Shown one piece after another: positions 22,500-35,895 of a DNA stretch of 64,000 nt; the stretch's first letter is position 1, and each line of letters begins with the position of its first letter. The DNA comes from Hydractinia symbiolongicarpus. Taxonomy: Eukaryota; Cnidaria; Hydrozoa; Anthoathecata; Hydractiniidae. Below the pieces are notes generated by a model, which was not told the origin of the DNA, searched no databases, and saw only the letters and a program-made list of their open reading frames with translations. The stretch spans positions 13,412,001 to 13,476,000 of the forward strand of contig NC_079880.1 in assembly GCF_029227915.1 (NCBI RefSeq). Reading direction: 5' to 3'. The translations under genes were made by a program, and so were the position numbers.

Positions 22500-25400
22500 A
22501 ATCAGCTGAAAAAAACTAACAGTGAATGATAAATATATACACAAAAAAGCAAAATAACTCCTCAAAATGTTTTATTGGCAATATCGTTTACCCTTTTTAT
22601 AATAATTAAATTATATTCATTTTTAATAATTGTCAAAGTGGAAGGAAATATATCTTTTTACTTTACTGTTAGTGAGGAACAAGAAGTAAAGCAGGTTAAT
22701 TAAAAAAAGGAAAAATTGGCAACGTGTTTGAGCTTTAACTAATGAAATTAACAGCATATTTTTTGCTGAAAAGGATATGATATTTTTCAAGGGGCATGTC
22801 CTTCGAAAACGCCCTCCTCTTGTAGGCCTTCTTACACTTCTGGACTACTCTCAGACAACCTCCCACCCCCAACCCCTTCAGAACACACTCACCTTTTGTA
22901 CACCCCCTGTGGATGGTTTTTCTTGTAAGAGTCCTGTATAAATTAGCACCGAATTAGTGATATTTTTGAAGGTTTCACTGTTCGGTTCCCTTAGGCAGAG
23001 AAGAGATACACATGTACTTATGCATTGCATAATTTTTTTTACCATGGAGAACTAACAATTGATAACAATCCAAGCTTATTTAGTCTGTGACTATTAACTC
23101 TATTAACTTTGAGAGAAGTTTTATATCAATATTATCCCGCTTAAAATGGATATAATAGCTGATATCAGCTTTCTTATGTTTTCCTTAACTAATCAATCCG
23201 TTTATTGCAAAAAAGAAAGATGGCGTATTGAGTTCTGCAAGCCATTTACTTCCTAACTTGAACGAGCCATATACTGCCCTTCCTTTGCAGATGGCGACTT
23301 AAGGACCATAAAAAGAAGTATTGTGAAGTTACCCACCCAGATCTAGTTTAGCTATAGCCAGTTTGCTTAAATTTAAAAGCTTGGAGAGAAGAAGAAAGGG
23401 AAAAAAGGAATAGCTGGTATTTTACTAGCTATAAGCCAGCTATAAACTAATAACGAATATCACTGATAGGTGTTTTATAACTCCGCAGAGAAGAATACCA
23501 GACGATGCTTTATAGCACAATCTTTATATAACCATGTGTAGATTTTTGTGTTACTGATATTATAGTCTAATTTTTAGCTAAACACAGACAGTTTTCTTTG
23601 TTGTTTCAACAACTGACGTCTCTTCGTGTGGCATGCAATAATATGATAGCTAAAATAAAAATTTTCTAGTAGATTTCTTCTGACAAAATCATCATAGAAC
23701 ACACATATATGCTAGAACCACTGAAAATGTAAGCACAGAAATCTACCTATAACTAGCTAGGGGCGGGCAATACAATAGGTTTGTGACGCTTAGTGGATTT
23801 TTTCAGCAAAAGATGGAGTGGTTAGGGTTGAGATAAATTTGCTAAAGATGTATCATGATGAAAATCTGTTCTAATATGAGTCATGGGTTTTTTGTGTGTT
23901 GTAGCTGTGTAGCTAGTTAAAACACAAAAGCAGAAGGTATGGGATAAAGTTTCTTGGTTATTTGAACAATGGCAAACATCACCCATGACAGGTTCATTTT
24001 ATAGTATCAAATTCCGCTCTCTCCAAGTTTGTTACAAGGGTTTGTTCTGTCGATCAGAAGTTCAATGTGTATATAGTTGATTTTTGGTTGTATTATCTGG
24101 GGTTAGGAATAAAGTATCCGTTAAGGGGGTGGGTGGGTGTGTGGGGATTTTAATACACAAAATCTGCTAGGCGTAACAAACCTTGTTTGTCTCAGGTCCG
24201 TTATGGTTTTTGTTTTGACCACCCTCAAAATATGCCTGATTTAGGCCTATCGATAATCGAATTTTATTTTGACAAAATTTTATTTTTTTTAAATTCGAAA
24301 ATTGCGTTAGACCTTTTAACAGTGCAATGAACTCAAGCCAAAGAAATTTACAGGAGCTGTATTAGAATTAGGTGCTGTAGGAAAATTATGTTTTAGTGAC
24401 ACACCAATTGTAAATATTTTAGTATGAAGATTGTATATATTAATATATTCTTTGTAACATGCTATTTGTTTGTTTGTTGTTTGCTATTTGTTGTGGTGTG
24501 GTATGTCAAAAGTTAATTTTTCCTGAAATTTATTGTTTTCAAATGTATCAAACTTAAAATTCCTAAAGTACTCTTATCCCTATTAATATATTAAAAGTCT
24601 TTAAGACTAAATTTCTATATTGCCTGCATTATTATGCCTACATTGCCGTACGTGTTGTGGTTGTTTTGTAAACACAAAAAACAGCACCATTTTCATCTTA
24701 TACAAGGGAGCGTTTAAGTTTATAATTTCTTTCTGCAATAATCATATTGTAAGCATTACTCTAAGTCTGCTTGTGTTTGGATAAGCATAGCTCAGCGTGA
24801 TTTTGAATTTTCGCTTGCCCATAAGGCATGTAATGCGCTCTTTTTTTATGGGGAAATATTTTTATTTTACGAGTTACTCAAAAAAATAATAAAAATTACA
24901 TTGTAGTAGGGCTGAACCTTGAAAGTTATGCCGGAGTTTAGGATTAATGTTAGGGCAGGATTATTTTAAATTTCCCACGTTGTTTCTCGTGGTGACCCGC
25001 CGCTTAACTCGCCATTCTCAATGTTACGAAGAGCGTAAGTAGTATTTACGCTATAGATACAAAAAACGGTGTTAAGGTTATTCGGCGGAGCATTTTTTAA
25101 TCAACAATGCAAAAATTTAGTTGCATTCCCTGGGAATCGTTGAAGAAATTTTCCTTTATCCTTCCCTCTCCTATATTATCAAAGCTCATTAGTTATCATA
25201 TGAAAAGAAGTCTGTTGGCTCAAAGTAAGCGCAAAATTTAATCACTTTTTAGCGGGTTTTTTTTTCAATAAGATAATCACGAGTGTGGAATTACTGAACA
25301 GGCGAAAATATTTTCCAATCCATACCAAAAAGGCGAAATTATTAGAGTCGGGGTATTATTATGTCGTAACTAAAATATAAGAAAACGGTGGAGTGAAGTG

Positions 25401-26440
25401 AAGCAAACAATTATGATCAAATTATATTTCTGCTTTGAAAAATCACTTCTATTTGGACGTGTTTCAATATCGCCTCCGTCAATTTCTTTTCTGCAATGGG
25501 CCTATAAGCGGAGTACATAGTGAATTTTAGTGATGAAATACTTAATTGGCTTAAGGGAGGCGCTTATACTCGAGTTGGGCATATGTTCGGAGGTTTAAAC
25601 GATAAATGCTTACAAAATGAAAAATTCAAACTATGATATAAATTTAAACAATTAAACAAAGCGTATTTGTCATTATTTTCTTCTACCAGCTTTCAGCTGT
25701 ATACTGCAGCCATAATCAAGTATTCAGAAAATTAAAATTCTGTTCTGTCTATATAAACAAGTTCCAAGATCATTAAGAAAAAATATGTCAAAACACGTTT
25801 GTATTTAATTAAGCAATGTTATGGGCGATAAGTGAAAAAATCAATGAATGCTCAATGCCTTTTGTCTCCATATGCGCTGCTTTCTGGTCTTGAAATTGTG
25901 TTGCGTAGTTATATTATGGTTAGTATGTTCGGCCAATTTAGTTCTTGTTACTTCAAAGAAATCCGACAAATTCTGTATTTTTTCTTAAAAAAAAAAGTTT
26001 CCTAATTTTTAAAATCGATGTTGGGTCTTTTAAAGAAATATCAAACTGACGTAAAAAATTTCTTCTATCACTTTTGTGTTCTGGGACCGAGGTTGCTTTC
26101 TTTTTTAAAAAAATAATTTGAATGATAATTCGAATCTAAAATGTCAAAAACAAAACTGTTGTTGTAGAGCGGCTTTTGTTATCAAGCGAGTATAAAATTA
26201 TTGTTTGTTATAAAAAAGAAAAACGTACAATGATATAACGTCAAAAAGAAAACTGATTGGAAATGTGTCAGACAATTGTAGCTATCTATACATTTTCAAT
26301 TTGTTTTCTTTGGAATGAAGCAAAGTTTAGTAATCGAAGTAAAAAATTGATTGAACTTTTATCCAGAGAACGCTAGCTAGCAGCCTATTGAGAAAGCAAA
26401 AGAAACCAGGTGTGTTGTTTAGATTATCTGGTAGAGAAAT
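22500..26440. other. Long gene-free stretch
   Basis: AT-rich intergenic DNA with no recognised coding exon, terminal repeat or tandem array. Confidence 0.35.
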
Positions 26441-27860
26441 GAATTTAGTTGAATAACGATATTTAAGCCGTTTACACTTTCAAAGCTATACTTTCCTTTA
26501 AATATGAAGTGAAATATGTCTTGCGCCTGAACATATTCTTTTTTGTAAGAATATACCCAGGGTCAGTTAAGAATATCTTAAGAATATGTCCAACCTCGAT
26601 TGTTTGTTCTAAATATAAAAATAATTTGCCAATAGTAGCAAGTTTCATTTTATTAAGGCATTATATATTCTCAGGACATGGACAAGCTAAGAATATATTC
26701 AGAATAATGAGGATAATGATTCAAGTTTTTATATTTCTCTTTTATGTGTTTTAACTATTAATTTCTTATATTGTGAATTCTGGAATGGCAAAACAAGTAT
26801 ATAGTTTTAGCGCATTTCGCTTTTTATGAACGGTTGTTAGACACCTTTGATTTTGTTGGACATTTTCCATTTTTATTTTACAATTTTATTTATTTATTAT
26901 TTGTTGTTGTTGCACATGCGTATATTTTTAGACGTTTTGTTTCAGCAGTTATACACATAGAATAATGCAGATTGTGAGCAACCTCGATCCCAATGCATTT
27001 TTTTATCTTTCTGCCATCCCGTTATAAAAGAGACAAAGAGCGCTAGTCGAGGTTGAAATGTGAGTTTTGAAAATTCAAATAACTCTGTTGTATGTTTTTG
27101 TTTGGTATCCCTTACATCAGTTTAATGAGAGACTCAATGGATTTTTCCACGGGAATTCAGATAACTGTTAATTTCTTATATTTTGTGTAAAACTTTGACA
27201 GGTTGCTGTATGCAATAGACTGATTATCTGATTTTGGTATGACCTGTTACAAATTGTACAGTGTGAAAATTTAGGTAAATAGCATTTTTAAGCCGTTGAC
27301 ACGCTTCCAGCTAAACTTTTCCTTAAATATGAAGTTTGTCTTCAGCCTGAACATATTTTTTTTTAAGAATATACCCAGGGTCAGTTAAGGGTATCTCAAT
27401 AATATGTCCAACCTCGATTGTTTGGCCTAAATAAATATAAAAAGAATTTGCCAAAAGCTATAGCAACTTATAGCAAGCTTTATTTTATAAAGTCATTATA
27501 TTTTTTTCAGGACATAGACATGCTAAGAATATAATTAAGAATAACGAGGATGGTATTTGTCAAGAAAGTTAAAAACTTTTTTGTAATAATATATGTACTT
27601 TAAACAATGTGTCAGAAGTTCAGAATATTCTAAGAATATGTCTAACCTCGATTTTTTGTTCTAAATTTAAAAAAATTACCAATAGCTTTAGCAATATATA
27701 GCAAGCTTTATTTTATTAAGGCATTATATATTTTTAGGCCAGGAGGATAATATTTGTCAAGAAAGTTAAGAACTTTTTTTTGTAAGAATATACTCTAAAC
27801 AATGGGTCAGAATATGTCTAAACTTGAATCTTTGTTCTAATATAAAAATTTGTATAATTT
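26440..27860. repeat. Direct-repeat cluster built on an AAGAATAT motif
   Basis: A block starting near TTTAAGCCG and containing ATACCCAGGGTCAGTTAAG and ATGTCCAACCTCGATTGTTT occurs at about 26460-26720 and again at 27290-27545. Shorter versions lie near 27620-27750 and 27780-27850. The first two starts are about 830 bases apart. Confidence 0.65.
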
Positions 27861-29560
27861 TATTAGAAGTTTAATTTCTTATTGCGTATCTCACAAACTC
27901 AGCCTTTTCTGTTCAATGCAATGGGGCATTACATGTAGCAGAAATTGCCATTAGCTATAACAACTTATAGCAAGCTTTATTTTATTAATTTAGCCCTGCT
28001 AAAAATATATTAGGAAAATAGTATTTGTCAAGAATGTTAAAAACATTAAGGCTGAAACGGAATAACACAATTCCTATAAAATACACGGTGTATATCCTAC
28101 ATAAGAATTTTATAAACTATAAAACGTAATTTTTTCTGTTGTTAGTGGTTTTAACTCTAAGACGTTGGTTATGTCGTTATAATAAACCTTAACCCTATTC
28201 GGTCCGGGGTTCTTCGAACATACTATGACCGGGGAGGGCCCCCCCCTCAATAACGTTTTATAGGGTTGTTTAAATTGAATCAAACTTGGCACGCTTACAG
28301 TACGTCATAAAAGGAACAAAATGGCAGCAAAAAATTTTTGCTTGAGTCAGCAAATTTTCTGTGACATCATCAGAAACTAGAAATTTGTTAAAAATGCCAC
28401 TATCTGCTTAAAATTTAATTACTTTTGTTCCAGAGAGAATTTTTGCATTCTGTTGGAAGTTTCTGAAAGCTAAATAAAAGTTATGTAACATATTTCCCAG
28501 TTTTTACGTGGATCGCATTAAAAATTGCCAAAAATTGCCCGAAAAACCGGTTTTTCCGATTTTCCGGTAAAATCCGACAAAATCGGGAAATCGGAATAAT
28601 CACGTGTCCAAATTATGCACAATGATTCTTCTTAATAAAAAAAGTTGTGTTGCAAGTTTCAAGTTCTAAGGATAATCCTAACAGAAATTATTAAATTTCC
28701 CCCATTATAAGGATTTCATAGAAATTTATAGGGGTAGTTTCGAGTAATGGCCAATATCAAAGCCTTTGAAAGGTATGGGACCTAAAAATTTGGCATGCAG
28801 GTGTCTAATAGATAAGCATTAAAACTCAGTAAGTTTCATAGCCATATAACGTAGTAATAAGGATTTATTAAAAAAACCGTCAGGGGAGGGGGGGGGGGGG
28901 CGAAATCCGCCCCCGGACCGAATAGGGTTAATGTAAACAAAGTTAAATCAATGTTTACATCTGTTATGTTACCGTTTAAAATATTATTCGATTCTTAAAT
29001 TCGAAAACACTGCATTGTTATCATGTAAGGCACGTTTGTGCATTGGGAGGGTTGCAATAGACTAAATATCTAATTTGGTATGATGCATTATTAGAAACTG
29101 TACGGTGTGGCAATTTTGCAATAACCCTTTTTTTGTGTGACTTAACGGTTTTTCTAATGTCTGGTATACCATTTTCCCTGGTCTATTTTTGGCATAAAGC
29201 AAGTATATAATTTTAGCACATTTAGATTTTTACATAACTGTTGTTAGCCACCTTCGATTTTATTAGACCTGTTGCATTTATATTTGTTGTTTGACCTGCT
29301 TATATTTTTGAGCGTTCTGTTTCAGCGGGTATAAATATAAGGCACATTGTGAGCAACCTCAATCCCAGGGCTCTTTTTCTCTTAAATTATTTTTTTTTTT
29401 TTGCTGCACATGCTTATTTTTTGGACGTTTTGTTTCAGTGGTTATAGATATAGAATAATGCAAATTGTGACTTTTAAAAATTCAAATTACTGTGTTCTAT
29501 GTTTTATTTAGCATCCATCAAATGAACCTGATGAGAGATTCAGTGGATTCTTCCACGGTA
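26780..29560. repeat. Second repeated block flanking the 28.2-kb transposon
   Basis: Sequence around CAAGTATATAGTTTTAGC and GATTGTGAGCAACCTCGATC at 26790-27000 recurs diverged at 29190-29370, and part again at 29440-29500. The duplicated blocks lie on both sides of the TTAA-flanked element. Confidence 0.5.
28193..28927. mobile_element. piggyBac-type MITE, full-length copy 1
   Basis: TTAA at 28189-28192 and 28928-28931 flanks inverted ends CCCTATTCGGTCCGGGG. TTAA duplications and CCCTA-type ends are characteristic of piggyBac elements. About 735 bases with no transposase, so it must be mobilised in trans. Full or partial relatives lie at 32.5, 44.2, 51.5 and 58.5 kb. Confidence 0.75.
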
Positions 29561-30485
29561 CTTCGGCTAGTATATGTTTAATGACATAATACGCTATATT
29601 TAGCACATAAGACTGCTGCAGTTTTGAAGACTACTCCCCCTCTTCGTGTTGGTGGGGTTTGTTTTGCAGTTCCTGAAAATCTCTTCAAACAGCCTCGTAT
29701 CCATAACTAAAACCTCATTGTGCTATTATTGGGACGCTGCCAGTTCTCGTTTCAAATTCAATATTATATCCATTTTCTCTAGAAATGAATATTATATCCA
29801 TTCTAATATCTCCGTACATATGGATATAATATCGATTTTGCATTATCCATTTTTTTCGAATGAGTATGTTGTATATAGTCATAAGAGTCAGGGAGTCTGG
29901 TTACTATGACCGTTATTATTGTTTTTTGCTGCGATGCTAGAGAAGCTATGATGAAACGAATATCAAGGCTTAAATTGCATTTTGTATATATCATTCCCAC
30001 TACGAGAAATTACCAACGAAAAGGTAAAGATTATTTGAGAGGGTCAAGAATTGTATGGTGTTGTGTTTGAATAAACAAATTTCCAGCATTATTTTGATAA
30101 CTAGCCTATGCTACATGGGTATTTGTATTTCTTTTCCAATTATAGGTATGGCTAGCCAGTTACAGCTTACATAGAGATTCTGACTTAGCTCCATTTTACA
30201 AAATCACCAGTCAGTCTGCATTAAATAAGGACAATTAATATTTAAAAACTCAGTGGACATTTCGCTAAAATCTTTAAGTGAAACATCTAATATCTCTCTC
30301 CTTGGCAAGGCTATGAATACAGAAGAATTAAACTCCCTGGTTACTGTAGGTGCCTTGATAAAATCTTTACTATATACAGTTCTAAATTTTTCGAAACGAA
30401 CATGAATGTTACGCTCCGTTGTGATATATACTATCATGAACAAAATATGTTGAAACAAGACTTATAGTTTCGAAAATCGTCACCA
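29561..30485. other. Gene-free stretch with repeated ATATTATATCCATT motif
   Basis: Between 29759 and 29835 the motif AATATTATATCCATT appears twice directly and once inverted, giving a local hairpin. No gene is supported. Confidence 0.4.
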
Positions 30486-30489
30486 CAAG

Positions 30490-30870
30490 AAATTGCGCAG
30501 GCTGTTTCTATATTGGATCCACACATTTTAAACTTGTGAAAGTTCAGTTGTCATTATCCAGTCGTAAATATGCAGCTGGCAATTTTCAAAGACGTCTTAG
30601 GACTTACGCTATTTGGTAACGTCCAAATTCTTAAAATGTGCTAATTGTTGCTGACGTCAATAAGGACATTATTCACGAATTTTAGAGTATTCGTTTTTCC
30701 GGACGTGAATTATTTCGGTGTTTTGAGCATGTTGAAGAATGTGATTATCAATTTTTCAACGCTGTCTGCCTGGCCTACATGTGTGCAAAAGTATCAAATT
30801 TGCAGCCTTCCAGCTGCAGAGTATTGACTGTTTGACAGTTTTTTCCATATTTGGATAATAAGATAAAAAC
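30490..30870. repeat. Interspersed repeat, copy 1 (about 380 bp)
   Basis: It shares with 52330-52700 the stretches CTTAGGACTTA, GTTGCTGACGTC, TTATTTCGGTGT, and CAACGCTGTCTGCCTGGCC, in the same order and spacing. No coding frame is conserved between the copies. Confidence 0.65.
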
Positions 30871-32490
30871 TGCTTTCGTGTCAATATTTTTTTGCACTAT
30901 TGTAGTTTCCCTTTAAAAATAGTAATTTTGCATCAAGATATAAAAAGCGGTCGAACTGCAACGTTATCTAGTCCAAAATCACGTTATCATATATTTCTAA
31001 AAACGAAAATAGGCTAAAGCGTTGTAAAAAACCTTAAAAATGAAAAAAACCCGTTTAGATGTTTGAATTTACTTGATAGAAGAATAAAAAGGTTAAAATA
31101 TAAAACATAAAGTATAAAAAATGACCTGTTAATCGATGACTTACCATGATAACATACGTGGAGTCAAACCAAAATTTTTATAACTATCCTGACTAAAAAT
31201 AGTGAAAAAATCACTAAATTTTAACACCTTGTGGTAGGCTTCGGAATTGGTTACAAAAGGATTTGAGGGGAATAAGTTGGGGGTAACAATAGTCCCCATT
31301 CCGGGCTTAAGTAGAGTTTCAATCTGTCTAATGTGATTTTAACTAAATAAAAAAAGAACTGACTCTACACAAACATGTCAATGGATTTACTAAACATTGT
31401 CATTGACTGATGCAAAAAATAGGGCATGCCGATGTACTTGCAGCTAGCTACCATTTTAATCGGATAAGACGTGTTGCTAATTACAACAAAGCATGGGCGG
31501 TCGTGTTTAATGAGATACCAACATTCTTTTAAATCTATACAAAAGCACATTTGTAGAGATTGAAGTTTTTCATTGCTATAAAGACCACACGTTTGGCACA
31601 TATATACGATCACTGTTATTGAACGTTAAATATTTCAATAACATGGGTTACCAACTCCAATCAAGATAAACGTGTTTTAGAATTTAAAAATGAGATTGTC
31701 TGTAACAGGAAGACTGTCTGTTGTACACTTCCATCCGAAAACTCTGTTTGTTTTTTAGGAGTATCTAGAAAAATTTAGAAAATCAAAATATCTTAGTACG
31801 AATAAAAAAGGCACGTAGAACCATGTTTTTAACAGCACTAGTGGATAAATCCACGAGGTTGCCCGTCCTTTATATGTGCATTTCGAGATTCCATAGCACA
31901 ACGTTTTTCCTGCAAACAGACAGATAGAATACTGCTTTTATTATTATAGTGAATGTCTATCCACTATCCAGGAAGCCATATTCTTGATTTAACAAAAAAT
32001 ACTTGATGGATTGAATACAATGGAGGCTAAACTTATTTATCAGAAATAAAATCCAAGTCTTCTGTGATTAAAAAACAAAGGATTATTGTCATAAATTTAT
32101 CAAAGACAAAAATAAAAAGTGCGTCACCACAGTCTCATTTTTTCAAAGATTTAACAAAATTTTAGAAACTTTTAAAAACTAGAAACTCAAAATTCCGAAA
32201 CTATATTAATACGAAAGTTCCCTTGTAACCAACTTCTATTTTGTCCTGGATTACATAAAACATTCCTGCATTAATTTGGTTGTATGATTTTAATCTCTGT
32301 ACGTGGGCAATAAACAATGCTGATACAATATCCGCATTTTTTGATAAAGTATATGTATTCTTTTCGGCGTTTTTTTATGTTCCACCTATGCTTGTAGCAT
32401 CAAATGTATTTTTGCAGCATGGGACAAAACCTGACAATTCTGCCACACACTATAATTCCTTCACGACTATACGTAAAGTCTAATTGGTGA
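30871..32490. other. Gene-free stretch
   Basis: Near 31905-31950 CAAACAGACAGATAGAATA is followed by TTATTATTATAG. A similar tail is seen near 10920-10955 and more weakly near 45930, so it may be a retroposon 3' end. Otherwise nothing. Confidence 0.3.
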
Positions 32491-32494
32491 TAGA

Positions 32495-32926
32495 CGTTTC
32501 CACACTGAATTAAACTTGGCACACTTATTAGAAACAATAAAACAGTATTAATTTTTACTTAGCTATGTCAGCACTTTCACTAAAATACAATTACTTTAGT
32601 GTTAGAACGAATTTTAACATTGTGTTTAGAGTTCTTAGATTTTTACATAATATGCAAAGTCAAAACTTGCCAATTCTCTTGAATCTATCAAAAGTAATAT
32701 ATTTTCCCAATTTCAAAAAGATACAAAGGGTGGTTTCAAGTAATAGCCAATATTTAAGGTTTAGAGCAGTTTGGGACTAAGAATTTGGCATGCATGTGTC
32801 TAATAGATAATTAAAAAACTCAGTAAGTATAATAACTATGTAGCGTGGTAAGAAATATTAAAAAAATAGCAGGGGTGAGGGTGGTGGCGGAATCCGGCTT
32901 TTTCCGGACCGAAAAGAAGCGACCGG
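32495..32926. mobile_element. piggyBac-type MITE, degraded copy
   Basis: It has the same internal sequence as the 28.2-kb copy (AAACTTGGCACACTTA, GCATGCATGTGTCTAATAGA). The right end is TTTTCCGGACCGAAAAG before TTAA at 32927. The left end is lost, and there is an internal deletion. Confidence 0.6.
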
Positions 32927-32930
32927 TTAA

Positions 32931-34470
32931 TATTATCATCCAAAGAAATCGAAACCTCAAAATTTCTGTACTTGTTCGCGATATACTATGATTTTATACC
33001 TTATGTTACGATTGGCGCTTCAAGTTCTTCACATTATTCGATAAATAATAGGAAACGACTCAGCGAGAGCAGATAAAGAATTAGCAGATGAAATGACTTT
33101 TTTTCTTCTTGGTACCGCCAAACTCCACACACGCTTTTTTTTATGGTTCCGTCGTGCGTGTGTTGCTTTTTCAAAGCAGAATATGTACATTATTATTGGC
33201 AATTGCTAAGTGAATTTTTATTTGAAAAATGAGAGAGAAAAAAATTACATAACCTTGTTCTAGGCAACTTATTAACCGTTAAATGTCCACAACTACGAAT
33301 GCAGATTGATGACCCATGGTTAAACGTAAGTTTAATAAGTCGGTTATCACCCAGGAAATAAAAATTAAATAACTCGAAGAAAAATTTGTGGATTGTAGAA
33401 ACATAGCTTTTGTTAATACAGTGTTATACGGAAATTTTAAAACGACTTCATGATGTATAGATAAAACATAATGATGCATGTACAAACAAAGGTGTACCAT
33501 ATAGACGAGCCAGTAAAGTTGGTATACACAGGCGCGTCAAAACTGTTTATATACTGCGGGAGGGATATGATAAAAGCACTGGCCATTATTTCTAACGTAT
33601 TATTTACTAGTTAAAAAATAAGTGAAAGGAGCGGGAGGCTATAGCGGATTATAATATCTGTACCTTTAACAATTAAAGCATTTGTAAACGTACGAATTAC
33701 CAACGAATGGCAAAAGGATAGAAGGAATGTTGAATATAGAACTTTTTAACTTATAAACATGCTTTTTTATCCACTTTTCGATCAGAGTGAGACTTTCCAT
33801 TCTGGATTATGTTACTTCACTATGTTTTTCGTTTGTTTTCAGTTTCATTTCTTTGCGGTTTTTTGTTGTCTTTCTGTTTTGTCTTTAAGTCAATTTAAAA
33901 CGGCGCCATGTACACCGATTATGTGATTTAAAGTAACCACATTTTTGACGGCGTTTATATAAACGTAAGCAATCGAATATATTCTTCACCGCAGCATAAT
34001 AAAATGCAACCCTTATTAAAAATCATTTATCAATAATTTATTCTCCAACGACACCACCAGCTTAAATACACAAGCACAACCTCTTTTACAGGAAAGAGTC
34101 CAGGAACTTTGCTTACTCCAGAATGCTTTTTATAGATAGATAAAATAGAAAGATAAACTGAAAACGTTTATTGGCCTTTGTAGTGCAATTAGTGATGATA
34201 CTACTCCACTATAGAAATTTATTCTCATTAAGTAATATAATGGAAAAAGTAGTCTCCATGCTTTGCCGTGAGCCACTTGCCGGCACGTCACAACTGTCTA
34301 CATTTTGCTGCAAGTAGATTTGCAACACATCTGTGTTCGTGATTTCCATGTTGATTGTAATTGCTTGGTGTCAATCAAATTAATTGATAAAGGGTTAGCT
34401 GACATAACCCTTTGGTCTTAATCATTCTTCTTAATTGCATTATTTCACTAAGCCATCAACCGAAAGAAAA
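32931..34470. other. Gene-free stretch upstream of the basic secreted protein gene
   Basis: No recognised coding exon, array or transposon end. Confidence 0.35.
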
Positions 34471-34478
34471 TATAAGTA
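34471..34478 (+). promoter_or_regulatory. Possible TATA element for the basic secreted protein gene
   Basis: TATAAGTA lies 78 bases before the start codon, a plausible core promoter distance given a short 5' leader. Confidence 0.3.
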
Positions 34479-34548
34479 TCGTGTTAGAATCAACGTAAAG
34501 CGCATCGTTATGCATTGGAGCTGGTCGCATATCTGATTGCACGCAAAC

Positions 34549-35815
34549 ATGCTAGCACGGTTAATTTTTTTGTTGACTTCGGTTCAGGTAAGGATACATA
34601 TTCCCAAGAGTTTCCTTTTGTCCACATTCACTAAAATACCGTGCCTCAATATCGGTGTGGTATTTGTAGAGTGTTTGACTTGTTAAAATACGATGTAGCT
34701 GCTTGTTTTAGCCATGGTGTATGGAAAAAACATGTGCCTTCTATTATTTTTTCTTATTACTATTATTTTGACAGATTTGTCATGGAAAAGTATCAAACAT
34801 GTCAAGGACGGTGACTGACAAGTACCAAATAAGAGTGACAATCCAATCTGAAGATGACCTTGATCTATCTAACCATATCTCGAAATTGATTGAAGGTATT
34901 ACTGATTGCTTATCAGATAAACGCTCGATATGCCAAATAAAAGACGTTCTTGACACTAAGTTCAACTCTAAAGTTATTTTAAACATTGAGCAAGTCAAAA
35001 ACAGAATGGTAATTGCTGGTATCGGATTTTCCCAGAGAAGAATCAATATGCGAAGAAGAGAGAGAAGGAGTCCCAAGGTTGGAAACCTACGTGTTAAAAT
35101 ACGAGTACGAAGATCTGGTGTCGTTCTGATGCGGAAAAGTAAACAGAATGCAACGATTACCAGCAACAGCACAGGCGGTAGGCAGATTAAGGCGCTTTTT
35201 GCATCATTTTTTTTAATCGCTTAATTAGACAGAACCTGAAGGGGGCGATTTATTTGAGGGTTTGAGTTAAAATAGGTATTTGGACTAAAGTGAATTTGGC
35301 AAATTTTAAATTCAGGTAAATTTAGCGTGAGGTTAATAGCCAAACAATTAGATTGTGTGGTGAATTTTATTAAGCAAATTCTGGCTAAATTTCTTTATTT
35401 TAAATAATAAATACTGCTTTTTGTTTGAAATCTTTGTTCAGGTAACGTATTGAATTTCCTTGAAAGCATACTTTTTAAATTTCGTTTAGATGGTAGGAAC
35501 ACTTCAGGGAATAGAATGATAAAAAAGTGCTTAATAGATGGAAAATGGATGAAATGTCTTGGACCGTGGACACCTCGACCAACTACAACATGTATAAAAG
35601 GTTTCCGTTGCATTGCTAGCGTCACTGCTGTGAAAAAATCCAGAATTCTTCCTCCCACGGTGTTAATCGGAAAGAAAAAAGGAGCGCCGGGCAAAAGAAC
35701 AAGACGAACAATCAGGATTATCAACGTTAATGCGAAACGATTTTCTCATTTCACAGTCAAGAAGTCGTTAAAGCACATAACGACTCAACTAAAGTCAGTG
35801 ATTATGGCAAATTAA
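34549..35815 (+). CDS. Secreted, highly basic protein of unknown family
   Basis: Exons 34549-34587, 34775-35177 and 35442-35815 join in phases 0 and 1 (CAG|GTAAGG, GACAG|ATT, GGCG|GTAGGC, TTCAG|GT) to give 271 residues. The first exon encodes a signal peptide start (MLARLIFLLTSVQ), continued by ICHGKVS. The mature part is rich in arginine and lysine, with clusters such as INMRRRERRSPK, VKIRVRRSG and GKKKGAPGKRTRRTIRI. The centre holds NATITSNSTGG (possible N-glycosylation) and WMKCLGPWTPRPTTTC. I recognise no domain. A secreted matrix-binding or antimicrobial role is conceivable but not shown. The whole frame is open, with good splice sites. Confidence 0.7.
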
Positions 35816-35889
35816 GTTATATTTATGTAAATACTATTCTGAAAAAAAACACTCCAAGAGTTTATATGCACCACTTATCTTTATCGAGG

Positions 35890-35895
35890 AATAAA
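35890..35895 (+). terminator. Polyadenylation signal of the basic secreted protein gene
   Basis: AATAAA lies 75 bases after the stop codon. Confidence 0.5.
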
